From Hybos culiciformis (taxonomy: Eukaryota; Arthropoda; Insecta; Diptera; Hybotidae), in contig CAXFZM010000243.1 in assembly GCA_964007475.1 (NCBI GenBank), positions 1 through 64,000 of the forward strand: a stretch of 64,000 nt of DNA, written 5' to 3'. The stretch's first letter is position 1; each line of letters begins with the position of its first letter. Below the pieces are notes generated by a model that had not been told where the DNA came from, did not search any database, and saw nothing but the letters and a program-made list of their open reading frames with translations. This document shows positions 35,001-45,375 of this stretch, in pieces. The position numbers and the translations under genes are program-made.

Positions 35001-37485
35001 GAAACCCGATTTTCATAAAAATTGCACCAAAAGAAGCGTAAGTTCTAGACCTTTAATTTAAGCCAAAAACGGAGGTTCTCCGAGGTCTAGAGCCGGAGTA
35101 ATGAACAAAAAACCAGCCCAAAGTCAACATTTTATGTGTTAAAGTTAGGGGGTTTGCTCACCTTATCGTTTACTTCTCCGGATCTAGAAAACCGATTTTC
35201 ATAAAAATTGCACAGAAAGAAGCGTAATTTCTAGACCTTTAGTTTAAGCCAAAAAAGGAGGTCCGCCGAAGTCTGGAGCCGGAGTAATGAACAAAAAACC
35301 AGCCCAAAGTCAACATTTTATGTGTTAAAGTTAGGGGGTTTGCTCACCTTATCGTTTATTTCTCCGGATCTAGAAAACTGATTTTCATAAAAATTGCACA
35401 GAAAGAAGCGTAATTTCTAGACCTTTAATTTAAGCCAAAAACGGAGGTTCTCCGAGGTCTGGAGCCGGAGTAATGAACAAAAAACCAGCCAAAAGTCAAC
35501 ATTTTAGGTGTTAAAGTTAGGGGGTTTGCTCACCTTATCGTTTATTTCTCCGGATCTAGAAAACCGATTTTCATAAAAATTGCACAGAAAGAAGCGTAAT
35601 TTCTAGACCTTTAGTTTAAGCCAAAAAAGGATGTCCGCCGAAGTCTGGAGCCGGAGTAATGCACAAAAAACCAGCCCAAAGTCAACATTTTATGTGTTAA
35701 AGTTAGGGGGTTTGCTCACCTTATCGTTTATTTCTCCGGATCTAGAAAACCGATTTTCATAAAAATTGCACAGAAAGAAGCGTAATTTCTAGACCTTTAA
35801 TTTAAGCCAAAAACGGAGGTTCTCCGAGGTCTGGAGCCGGAGTAATGAACAAAAAACCAGCCCAAAGTCAACATTTTAGGTGTTAAAGTTAGGGGGTTTG
35901 CTCACCTTATCGTTTATTTCTCCGGATCTAGAAAACCGATTTTCATAAAAATTGCACAGAAAGAAGCGTAATTTCTAGACCTTTAATTTAAGCCAAAAAC
36001 GGAGGTTCTGCGAGGTCTGGAGCCGGAGTAATGAACAAGAAACCAGCCCAAGGTCAACATTTTATGTGTTAAAGTTAGGGGGTTTGCTCACCTTATCGTT
36101 TATTTCTCCGGATCTAGAAACCCCATTTTCATAAAAATTGCACCAAAAGAAGCGTAAGTTCTAGACCTTTAATTTAAGCCAAAAACGGAGGTTCTCCGAG
36201 GTCTGGAGCCGGAGTAATGAACAAAAAACCAGCCCAAAGTCAACATTTTAGGTGTTAAAGTTAGGGGGTTTGCTCACCTTATCGTTTATTTCTCCGGATC
36301 TAGAAAACCGATTTTCATAAAAATTGCACAGAAAGAAGCGTAATTTCTAGACCTTTAATTTAAGCCAAAAACGGAGGTTCTCCGAGGTCTGGAGCCGGAG
36401 TAATGAACAAAAAACCAGCCCAAAGTCAACATTTTAGGTGTTAAAGTTAGGGGGTTTGCTCACCTTATCGTTTATTTCTCCGGATCTAGAAAACCGATTT
36501 TCATAAAAATTGCACAGAAAGAAGCGTAATTTCTAGACCTTTAATTTAAGCCAAAAACGGAGGTCCGCCGAAGTCTGGAGCCGGAGTAATGAACAAAAAA
36601 CCAGCCCAAAGTCAACATTTTATGTGTTAAAGTTAGGGGGTTTGCTCACCTTATCGTTTACTTCTCCGGATCTAGAAAACCGATTTTCATAAAAATTGCA
36701 CAGAAAGAAGCGTAATTTCTAGACCTTTAGTTTAAGCCAAAAAAGGAGGTCCGCCGAAGTCTGGAGCCGGAGTAATGAACAAAAAACCAGCCCAAAGTCA
36801 ACATTTTATGTGTTAAAGTTAGGGGGTTTGCTCACCTTATCGTTTATTTCTCCGGATCTAGAAAACCGATTTTCATAAAAATTGCATAGAAAGAAGCGTA
36901 ATTTCTAGACCTTTAATTTAAGCCAAAAACGGAGGTTCTCCGAGGTCTGGAGCCGGAGTAATGAACAAGAAACCAGCCCAAGGTCAACATTTTATGTGTT
37001 AAAGTTAGGGGGTTTGCTCACCTTATCGTTTATTTCTCCGGATCTAGAAACCCCATTTTCATAAAAATTGCACCAAAAGAAGCGTAAGTTCTAGACCTTT
37101 AATTCAAGCCAAAAACGGAGGTTCTCCGAGGTCTGGAGCCGGAGTAATGAACAAAAAACCAGCCCAAAGTCAACATTTTAGGTGTTAAAGTTAGGGGGTT
37201 TGCTCACCTTATCGTTTATTTCTCCGGATCTAGAAAACCGATTTTTATAAAAATTGCACAGAAAGAAGCGTAATTTCTAGACCTTTAATTTAAGCCAAAA
37301 ACGGAAGTTGTCCGAGGTCTGGAGCCGGAGTAATGAAGAAAAAACCAGCCCAAAGTCAACATTTTATGTGTTAAAGTTAGGGGGTTTGCTCACCTTATCG
37401 TTTATTTCTCCGGATCTAGAAAACCGATTTTCATAAAAATTGCACAGAAAGAAGCGTAATTTCTAGACCTTTAATTTAAGCCAAA
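35001..37485. repeat. 17-monomer HOR, copy D (truncated on the right)
   Basis: Matches copy A at +19,841 bp: TCTAGAGCC (35,084), GGATGTCCGCC with AATGCAC (35,629), TTCTGCG (36,007), GAAGTTGTCC with GAAGAAAAAACC (37,302). The upstream module with CATTAAAATTG (14,802 and 34,643) matches at the same offset, so at least about 13.9-17.6 kb corresponds to 33.7-37.5 kb. The match stops at about 37,485, where copy A continues with a CCGCCGAAG monomer and this one with TTCTCCGAGGTCTAGAGCC. That break is the right edge of domain 2. Confidence 0.8.
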
Positions 37486-40400
37486 AACGGAGGTTCTCCG
37501 AGGTCTAGAGCCGGAGTAATGAACAAAAAACCAGCCCAAAGTCAACATTTTATGTGTTAAAGTTAGAGGGTTTGCTCACCTTATCGTTTACTTCTCCGGA
37601 TCTAGAAAATCGATTTTCATAAAAATTGCACAGAAAGAAGCGTAATTTCTAGACCTTTAATTTAAGCTAAAAACGGAGGTCCGCCGAAGTCTGGAGCCGG
37701 AGTAATGAACAAAAAACCAGCCCAAAGTCAACATTTTATGTGTTAAAGTTAGGGAGTTTGCTCACCTTATCGTTTATTTCTCCGGATCTAGAAACCCCAT
37801 TTTCATAAAAATTGCACCAAAAGAAGCGTAATTTCTAGACCTTTAATTTAAGCTAAAAACGGAGGTCCGCCGAAGTCTGGAGCCGGAGTAATGAACAAAA
37901 AACCAGCCCAAAGTCAACATTTTATGTGTTAAAGTTAGGGGGTTTGCTCACCTTATCGTTTACTTCTCCGGATCTAGAAAACCGATTTTCATAAAAATTG
38001 CACAGAAAGAAGCGTAATTTCTAGACCTTTAGTTTAAGCCAAAAAAGGAGGTCCGCCGAAGTCTGGAGCCGGAGTAATGAACAAAAAACCAGCCCAAAGT
38101 CAACATTTTATGTGTTAAAGTTAGGGGGTTTGCTCACCTTATCGTTTATTTCTCCGGATCTAGAAACCCCATTTTCATAAAAATTGCACCAAAAGAAGCG
38201 TAATTTCTAGACCTTTAATTTAAGCTAAAAACGGAGGTCCGCCGAAGTCTGGAGCCGGAGTAATGAACAAAAAACCAGCCCAAAGTCAACATTTTATGTG
38301 TTAAAGTTAGGGAGTTTGCTCACCTTATCGTTTATTTCTCCGGATCTAGAAAACCGATTTTCATAAAAATTGCACAGAAAGAAGCGTAATTTCTAGACCT
38401 TTAATTTAAGCCAAAAACGGAGGTTCTCCGAGGTCTAGAGCCGGAGTAATGAACAAAAAACCAGCACAAAGTCAACATTTTATGTGTTAAAGTTAGGGGG
38501 TTTGCTCACCTTATCGTTTACTTCTCCGGATCTAGAAAACCGATTTTCATAAAAATTGCACAGAAAGAAGCGTAATTTCTAGACCTTTAATTTAAGCTAA
38601 AAACGGAGGTCCGCCGAAGTCTGGAGCCGGAGTAATGAACAAAAAACCAGCCCAAAGTCAACATTTTATGTGTTAAAGTTAGGGAGTTTGCTCACCTTAT
38701 CGTTTATTTCTCCGGATCTAGAAAACCGATTTTCATAAAAATTGCACAGAAAGAAGCGTAATTTCTAGACCTTTAATTTAAGCCAAAAACGGAGGTCCGC
38801 CGAAGTCTGGAGCCGGAGTAATGAACAAAAAACCAGCCCAAAGTCAACATTTTATGTGTTAAAGTTAGGGGGTTTGCTCACCTTATCGTTTACTTCTCCG
38901 GATCTAGAAAACCGATTTTCATAAAAATTGCACAGAAAGAAGCGTAATTTCTAGACCTTTAGTTTAAGCCAAAAAAGGAGGTCCGCCGAAGTCTGGAGCC
39001 GGAGTAATGAACAAAAAACCAGCCCAAAGTCAACATTTTATGTGTTAAAGTTAGGGGGTTTGCTCACCTTATCGTTTATTTCTCCGGATCTAGAGAACCG
39101 ATTTTCATAAAAATTGCACAGAAAGAAGCGTAATTTCTAGACCTTTAATTTAAGCCAAAAACGGAGGTTCTCCGAGGTCTGGAGCCGGAGTAATGAACAA
39201 AAAACCAGCCCAAAGTCAACATTTTAGGTGTTAAAGTTAGGGGGTTTGCTCACCTTATCGTTTATTTCTCCGGATCTAGAAAACCGATTTTCATAAAAAT
39301 TGCACAGAAAGAAGCGTAATTTCTAGACCTTTAATTTAAGCCAAAAACGGAGGTCCGCCGAAGTCTGGAGCCGGAGTAATGAACAAAAAACCAGCCCAAA
39401 GTCAACATTTTATTTGTTAAAGTTAGGGGGTTTGCTCACCTTATCGTTTACTTCTCCGGATCTAGAAAACCGATTTTCATAAAAATTGCACAGAAAGAAG
39501 CGTAATTTCTAGACCTTTAGTTTAAGCCAAAAAAGGAGGTCCGCCGAAGTCTGGAGCCGGAGTAATGAACAAAAAACCAGCCCAAAGTCAACATTTTATG
39601 TGTTAAAGTTAGGGGGTTTGCTCACCTTATCGTTTATTTCTCCGGATCTAGAAAACCGATTTTCATAAAAAATGCACAGAAAGAAGCGTAATTTCTAGAC
39701 CTTTAATTTAAGCCAAAAACGGAGGTTCTCCGAGGTCTGGAGCCGGAGTAATAAACAAGAAACCAGCCCAAGGTCAACATTTTATGTGTTAAAGTTAGGG
39801 GGTTTGCTCACGTTATCGTTTATTTCTCTGGATCTAGAAACCCGATTTTCATAAAAATTGCACCAAAAGAAGCGTAAGTTCTAGACCTTTAATTCAAGCC
39901 AAAAACGGAGGTTCTCCGAGGTCTGGAGCCGGAGTAATGAACAAAAAACCAGCCCAAAGTCAACATTTTAGGTGTTAAAGTTAGGGGGTTTGCTCACCTT
40001 ATCGTTTATTTCTCCGGATCTAGAAAACCGATTTTCATAAAAATTGCACAGAAAGAAGCGTAATTTCTAGACCTTTAGTTTAAGCCAAAAAAGGATGTCC
40101 GCCGAAGTCTGGAGCCGGAGTAATGAACAAAAAACCAGCCCAAAGTCAACATTTTATGTGTTAAAGTTAGGGGGTTTGCTCACCTTATCGTTTATTTCTC
40201 CGGATCTAGAAAACCGATTTCCATAAAAATTGCACAGAAAGAAGCGTAATTTCTAGACCTTTAATTTAAGCCAAAAACGGAGGTTCTCCGAGGTCTGGAG
40301 CCGGAGTAATGAACAAAAAACCAGCCCAAAGTCAACATTTTAGGTGTTAAAGTTAGGGGGTTTGCTCACCTTATCGTTTATTTCTCCGGATCTAGAAAAC

Positions 40401-43400
40401 CGATTTTCATAAAAATTGCACCAAAAGAAGCGTAAGTTCTAGACCTTTAATTCAAGCCAAAAACGGAGGTTCTCCGAGGTCTGGAGCCGGAGTAATGAAC
40501 AAAAAACCAGCCCAAAGTCAACATTTTAGGTGTTAAAGTTAGGGGGTTTGCTCACCTTATCGTTTATTTCTCCGGATCTAGAAAACCGATTTTCATAAAA
40601 ATTGCACAGAAAGAAGCGTAATTTCTAGACCTTTAGTTTAAGCCAAAAAAGGATGTCCGCCGAAGTCTGGAGCCGGAGTAATGAACAAAAAACCAGCCCA
40701 AAGTCAACATTTTATGTGTTAAAGTTAGGGGGTTTGCTCACCTTATCGTTTATTTCTCCGGATCTAGAAAACCGATTTTCATAAAAATTGCACAGAAAGA
40801 AGCGTAATTTCTAGACCTTTAATTTAAGCCAAAAACGGAGGTTCTCCGAGGTCTGGAGCCGGAGTAATGAACAAAAAACCAGCCCAAAGTCAACATTTTA
40901 GGTGTTAAAGTTAGGGGGTTTGCTCACCTTATCGTTTATTTCTCCGGATCTAGAAAACCGATTTTCATAAAAGATGCACAGAAAGAAGCGTAATTTCTAG
41001 ACCTTTAATTTAAGCCAAAAACGGAGGTCCGCCGAAGTCTGGAGCCGGAGTAATGAACAAAAAACAGCCCAAAGTCAACATTTTATGTGTTAAAGTTAGG
41101 GGGTTTGCTCACCTTATCGTTTACTTCTCCGGATCTAGAAAACCGATTTTCATAAAAATTGCACAGAAAGAAGCGTAATTTCTAGACCTTTAGTTTAAGC
41201 CAAAAAAGGAGGTCCGCCGAAGTCTGGAGCCGGAGTAATGAACAAAAAACCAGCCCAAAGTCAACATTTTATGTGTTAAAGTTAGGGGGTTTGCTCACCT
41301 TATCGTTTATTTCTCCGGATCTAGAAAACCGATTTTCATAAAAATTGCACAGAAAGAAGCGTAATTTCTAGACCTTTAGTTTAAGCCAAAAAAGGAGGTC
41401 CGCCGAAGTCTGGAGCCGGAGTAATGAACAAAAAACCAGCCCAAAGTCAACATTTTATGTGTTAAAGTTAGGGGGTTTGCTCACCTTATCGTTTACTTCT
41501 CCGGATCTAGAAACCCCATTTTCATAAAAATTGCACCAAAAGAAGCGTAAGTTCTAGACCTTTAATTCAAGCCAAAAACGGAGGTTCTCCGAGGTCTGGA
41601 GCCGGAGTAATGAACAAGAAACCAGCCCAAGGTCAACATTTTATGTGTTAAAGTTAGGGGGTTTGCTCACCTTATCGTTTATTTCTCCGGATCTAGAAAC
41701 CACATTTTCATAAAAATTGCACCAAAAGAAGCGTAAGTTCTAGACCTTTAATTTAAGCCAAAAACGGAGGTTCTCCGAGGTCTGTAGCCGGAGTAATGAA
41801 CAAAAAACCAGCCCAAAGTCAACATTTTAGGTGTTAAAGTTAGGGGGTTTGCTCACCTTATCGTTTATTTCTCCGGATCTAGAAAACCGATTTTCATATA
41901 AATTGCACAGAAAGAAGCGTAATTTCTAGACCTTTAATTAAAGCCAAAAACGGAGGTTCTCCGAGGTCTGGAGCCGGAGTAATGAACAAAAAACCAGCCC
42001 AAAGTCAACATTTTAGGTGTTAAAGTTAGGGGGTTTGCTCACCTTATCGTTTATTTCTCCGGATCTAGAAAACCGATTTTCATAAAAATTGCACAGAAAG
42101 AAGCGTAATTTCTAGACCTTTAATTTAAGCCAAAAACGGAGGTCCGCCGAAGTCTGGAGCCGGAGTAATGAACAAAAAACCAGCCCAAAGTCAACATTTT
42201 ATGTGTTAAAGTTAGGGGGTTTGCTCACCTTATCGTTTACTTCTCCGGATCTAGAAACCCCATTTTCATAAAAATTGCACCAAAAGAAGCGTAAGTTCTA
42301 GACCTTTAATTCAAGCCAAAAACGGAGGTTCTCCGAGGTCTGGAGCCGGAGTAATGAACAAAAAACCAGCCCAAAGTCAACATTTTAGGTGTTAAAGTTA
42401 GGGGGTTTGCTCACCTTATCGTTTATTTCTCCGGATCTAGAAACCACATTTTCATAAAAATTGCACCAAAAGAAGCGTAAGTTCTAGACCTTTAATTTAA
42501 GCCAAAAACGGAGGTTCTCCGAGGTCTGTAGCCGGAGTAATGAACAAAAAACCAGCCCAAAGTCAACATTTTAGGTGTTAAAGTTAGGGGGTTTGCTCAC
42601 CTTATCGTTTATTTCTCCGGATCTAGAAAACCGATTTTCATAAAAATTGCACATAAAGAAGCGTAATTTCTAGACCTTTAATTTAAGCCAAAAACGGAGG
42701 TCCGCCGAAGTCTGGAGCCGGAGTAATGAACAAAAAACCAGCCCAAAGTCAACATTTTATGTGTTAAAGTTAGGGGGTTTGCTCACCTTATCGTTTATTT
42801 CTCCGGATCTAGAAAACCGATTTTCATAAAAATTGCATAGAAAGAAGCGTAATTTCTAGACCTTTAATTTAAGCCAAAAACGGAGGTTCTCCGAGGTCTG
42901 GAGCCGGAGTAATGAACAAGAAACCAGCCCAAGGTCAACATTTTATGTGTTAAAGTTAGGGGGTTTGCTTACCTTATCGTTTATTTCTCCGGATCTAGAA
43001 ACCCCATTTTCATAAAAATTGCACAGAAAGAAGCGTAATTTCTAGACCTTTAATTTAAGCCAAAAACGGAGGTCCGCCGAAGTCTGGAGCCGGAGTAATG
43101 AACAAAAAACCAGCCCAAAGTCAACATTTTATGTGTTAAAGTTAGGGGGTTTGCTCACCTTATCGTTTACTTCTCCGGATCTAGAAACCCCATTTTCATA
43201 AAAATTGCACCAAAAGAAGCGTAAGTTCTAGACCTTTAATTCAAGCCAAAAACGGAGGTTCTCCGAGGTCTGGAGCCGGAGTAATGAACAAAAAACCAGC
43301 CCAAAGTCAACATTTTAGGTGTTAAAGTTAGGGGGTTTGCTCACCTTATCGTTTATTTCTCCGGATCTAGAAACCACATTTTCATAAAAATTGCACCAAA

Positions 43401-44174
43401 AGAAGCGTAAGTTCTAGACCTTTAATTTAAGCCAAAAACGGAGGTTCTCCGAGGTCTGTAGCCGGAGTAATGAACAAAAAACCAGCCCAAAGTCAACATT
43501 TTAGGTGTTAAAGTTAGGGGGTTTGCTCACCTTATCGTTTATTTCTCCGGATCTAGAAAACCGATTTTCATAAAAATTGCACAGAAAGAAGCGTAATTTC
43601 TAGACCTTTAATTTAAGCCAAAAACGGAGGTCCGCCGAAGTCTGGAGCCGGAGTAATGAACAAAAAACCAGCCCAAAGTCAACATTTTATGTGTTAAAGT
43701 TAGGGGGTTTGCTCACCTTATCGTTTATTTCTCCGGATCTAGAAAACCGATTTTCATAAAAATTGCATAGAAAGAAGCGTAATTTCTAGACCTTTAATTT
43801 AAGCCAAAAACGGAGGTTCTCCGAGGTCTGGAGCCGGAGTAATGAACAAGAAACCAGCCCAAGGTCAACATTTTATGTGTTAAAGTTAGGGGGTTTGCTT
43901 ACCTTATCGTTTATTTCTCCGGATCTAGAAACCCCATTTTCATAAAAATTGCACCAAAAGAAGCGTAAGTTCTAGACCTTTAATTCAAGCCAAAAACGGA
44001 GGTTCTCCGAGGTCTGGAGCCGGAGTAATGAACAAAAAACCAGCCCAAAGTCAACATTTTAGGTGTTAAAGTTAGGGGGTTTGCTCACCTTATCGTTTAT
44101 TTCTCCGGATCTAGAAAACCGATTTTCATAAAAATTGCACAGAAAGAAGCGTAATTTCTAGACCTTTAATTTAA
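37486..44174. repeat. Array domain 3: transition zone of shuffled monomers
   Basis: Monomer families of domain 2 continue, but in a different order and with new private changes: GTTAGAGGG (about 37,564), GATCTAGAGAACC (about 39,090), ATTTGTTAAAG (about 39,412), CACGTTATCG (39,811), GATTTCCAT (about 40,217), AAAAGATGC (about 40,970), CATATAAATTGC (about 41,896). Hybrid monomers that join AACCCC or AACCAC to families that normally have AAACCG are common (37,795; 38,166; 41,515; 41,697; 42,445). GGTCTGTAGCC, seen three times (41,782; 42,527; 43,455), is specific to this zone. Confidence 0.7.
42090..43940. repeat. 930-bp (5-monomer) tandem pair in domain 3
   Basis: Copy 1 is about 42,090-43,020 and copy 2 about 43,020-43,940. 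GGTCTGTAGCC (42,526 and 43,456), AACCCCATTTTC (42,256 and 43,186) and GGTTTGCTTACC (42,965 and 43,895) are 930 bp apart. The joint at 43,008-43,024 is a hybrid monomer with AACCCCATTTTC followed by GCACAGAAAG and GTAATTT, instead of the usual GCACCAAAAG and GTAAGTT. A private GCACATAAAG is present in copy 1 only (about 42,650). Confidence 0.8.
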
Positions 44175-44359
44175 GCCAAAACGGAAGTTGTCCGAGGTCT
44201 GGAGCCGGAGTAATGAACAAAAAACCAGCCCAAAGTCAACATTTTATGTGTTAAAGTTAGGGGGTTTGCTCACCTTATCGTTTATTTGTCCGGATCTAGA
44301 AAACCGATTTTCATAAAAATTGCACAGAAAGAAGCGTAATTTCTAGACCTTTAATTTAA
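44175..44359. repeat. Example of the 185-bp monomer family with the GAAGTTGTCC box
   Basis: This copy is one base shorter than standard (GCCAAAACGG, one A missing in the run at positions 4-8) and has G13A and C17G in the variable box. The short A-run form appears repeatedly only right of about 44.1 kb (for example 46185, 46744, 47672, 47861, 52066, 53552, 57283) and also combines with the CCGCCGAAG box (45293, 46010, 50431, 60476). The GAAGTTGTCC box itself occurs earlier in full-length 186-bp monomers with GAAGAAAAAACC (17460, 23038, 23968, 28432, 32309, 37302), so the 185-bp form probably derives from those. Confidence 0.8.
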
Positions 44360-44751
44360 GCCAAAAACGGAGGTTCTCCGAGGTCTAGAGCCGGAGTAAT
44401 GAACAAAAAACCAGCCCAAAGTCAACATTTTATGTGTTAAAGTTAGGGGGTTTGCTCACCTTATCTTTTACTTCTCCGGATCTAGAAAATCGATTTTCAT
44501 AAAAATTGCACAGAAAGAAGCGTAATTTCTAGACCTTTAATTTAAGCCAAAAACGGAGGTTCTCCGAGGTCTGGAGCCGGAGTAATGAACAAAAAACCAG
44601 CCCAAAGTCAACATTTTAGGTGTTAAAGTTAGGGGGTTTGCTTACCTTATCGTTTATTTCTCCGGATCTAGAAAACCGATTTTCATAAAAATTGCACAGA
44701 AAGAAGCGTAATTTCTAGACCTTTAATTTAAGCCAAAAACGGAGGTCCGCC

Positions 44752-45300
44752 GAAGTTTGGAGCCGGAGTAATGAACAAAAAACCAGCCCAAAGTCAACAT
44801 TTTATGTGTTAAAGTTAGGGAGTTTGCTCACCTTATCGTTTATTTCTCCGGATCTAGAAAACCGATTTACATAAAAATTGCACAGAAAGAAGCGTAATTT
44901 CTAGACCTTTAATTTAAGCCAAAAACGGAGGTTCTCCGTGGTCTGGAGCCGGAGTAATGAACAAAAAACCAGCCCAAAGTCAACATTTTATGTGTTAAAG
45001 TTAGGGAGTTTGCCCACCTTATCGTTTATTTCTCCGGATCTAGAAAACCGATTTTCATAAAGATTGCACAGAAAGAAGCGTAATTTCTAGACCTTTAATT
45101 TAAGCCAAAAACGGAGGTTCTCCGTGGTCTGGAGCCGGTGTAATGAACAAAAAACCAGCCAAAAGTCAATATTTTATGTGTTAAACTTAGGGAGTTTGCT
45201 CACCTTATCGTTTATTTCTCCGGATCTAGAAAACCGATTTTCATAAAAATTGCACAGAAAGAAGCGTAATTTCTAGACCTTTAATTTAAGCCAAAACGGA
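44752..45300. repeat. Derived monomer run, copy 1 (GAAGTTTGG to GTCAATATTTT)
   Basis: Three consecutive monomers with private states: GAAGTTTGG with GTTAGGGAG and GATTTACAT; CTCCGTGGTC with GAGTTTGCCCACC and AAAGATTGC; and CTCCGTGGTC with CCGGTGTAATG, GCCAAAAGTC and GTCAATATTTT. The run occurs four times (also 49,362, 54,125 and 57,856), preceded each time by a TTCTCC monomer with GGTTTGCTTACC. It is the clearest haplotype-like signature in domain 4. Confidence 0.85.
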
Positions 45301-45360
45301 AGTCCGCCGAAGTCTGGAGCCGGTGTAATGAACAAAAAACCAGCCCAAAGTCAACATTTT

Positions 45361-45375
45361 ATGTGTTTATTTCTC
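45361..45375. repeat. 30-bp deletion junction, copy 1
   Basis: ATGTGTT is joined directly to TATTTCTCC, removing the whole GTTAGGGGGTTTGCTCACC block and the ATCG after it (30 bp). GTT occurs at both breakpoints. The monomer that carries it also has a CCGGTGTAATG box. Copies at about 49,977 and 50,687 share these neighbours. Confidence 0.9.

Larger units (their letters stand above)
27380..35132. repeat. Tandem duplication with a 3,877-bp period (21 monomers minus 29 bp)
   Basis: Copy 1 is about 27,380-31,255 and copy 2 about 31,256-35,132. Matching markers at exactly +3,877: GGAAGTTCTCC (27,503 and 31,380), GAAGTTGTCC (28,432 and 32,309), TTTCTTTGGATC (29,467 and 33,344), GCTTAGAAAG (29,876 and 33,753), the 29-bp deletion (30,069 and 33,946), CATTAAAATTG (30,766 and 34,643) and AGGTGCTCCGAGG (31,010 and 34,887). 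I saw no difference between the copies over this length, so this looks like the youngest large event in the domain. The joint lies between TCTAGAGCC (31,210) and ATTTTAGGTG (31,255), two states not normally in one monomer. Confidence 0.85.
12000..37485. repeat. Array domain 2: 17-monomer HOR region
   Basis: This domain holds a recurring run of marker monomers in fixed order: TCTAGAGCC with TTTACTTCTCC; AAAAAAGG with AACTGATTTTC; GCCAAAAGTC with ATTTTAGGTG; GGATGTCCGCC with AATGCACAAAA; TTCTGCGAGG with AACAAGAAACC; GCATAGAAAG; AACCCCATTTTC with AATTCAAGCC; and finally GAAGTTGTCC with GAAGAAAAAACC. Four near-complete runs are seen, plus partial ones. A second module (TTTCTTTGGATC, GAGGTTTTCCGAGG, CAACTTTTTATG, GCTTAGAAAG, a 29-bp deletion monomer, CATTAAAATTG) occurs at about 12-14.8, 29.4-30.8 and 33.3-34.7 kb, with its first part alone at about 18.5 kb. 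Domain edges are approximate. Confidence 0.75.
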
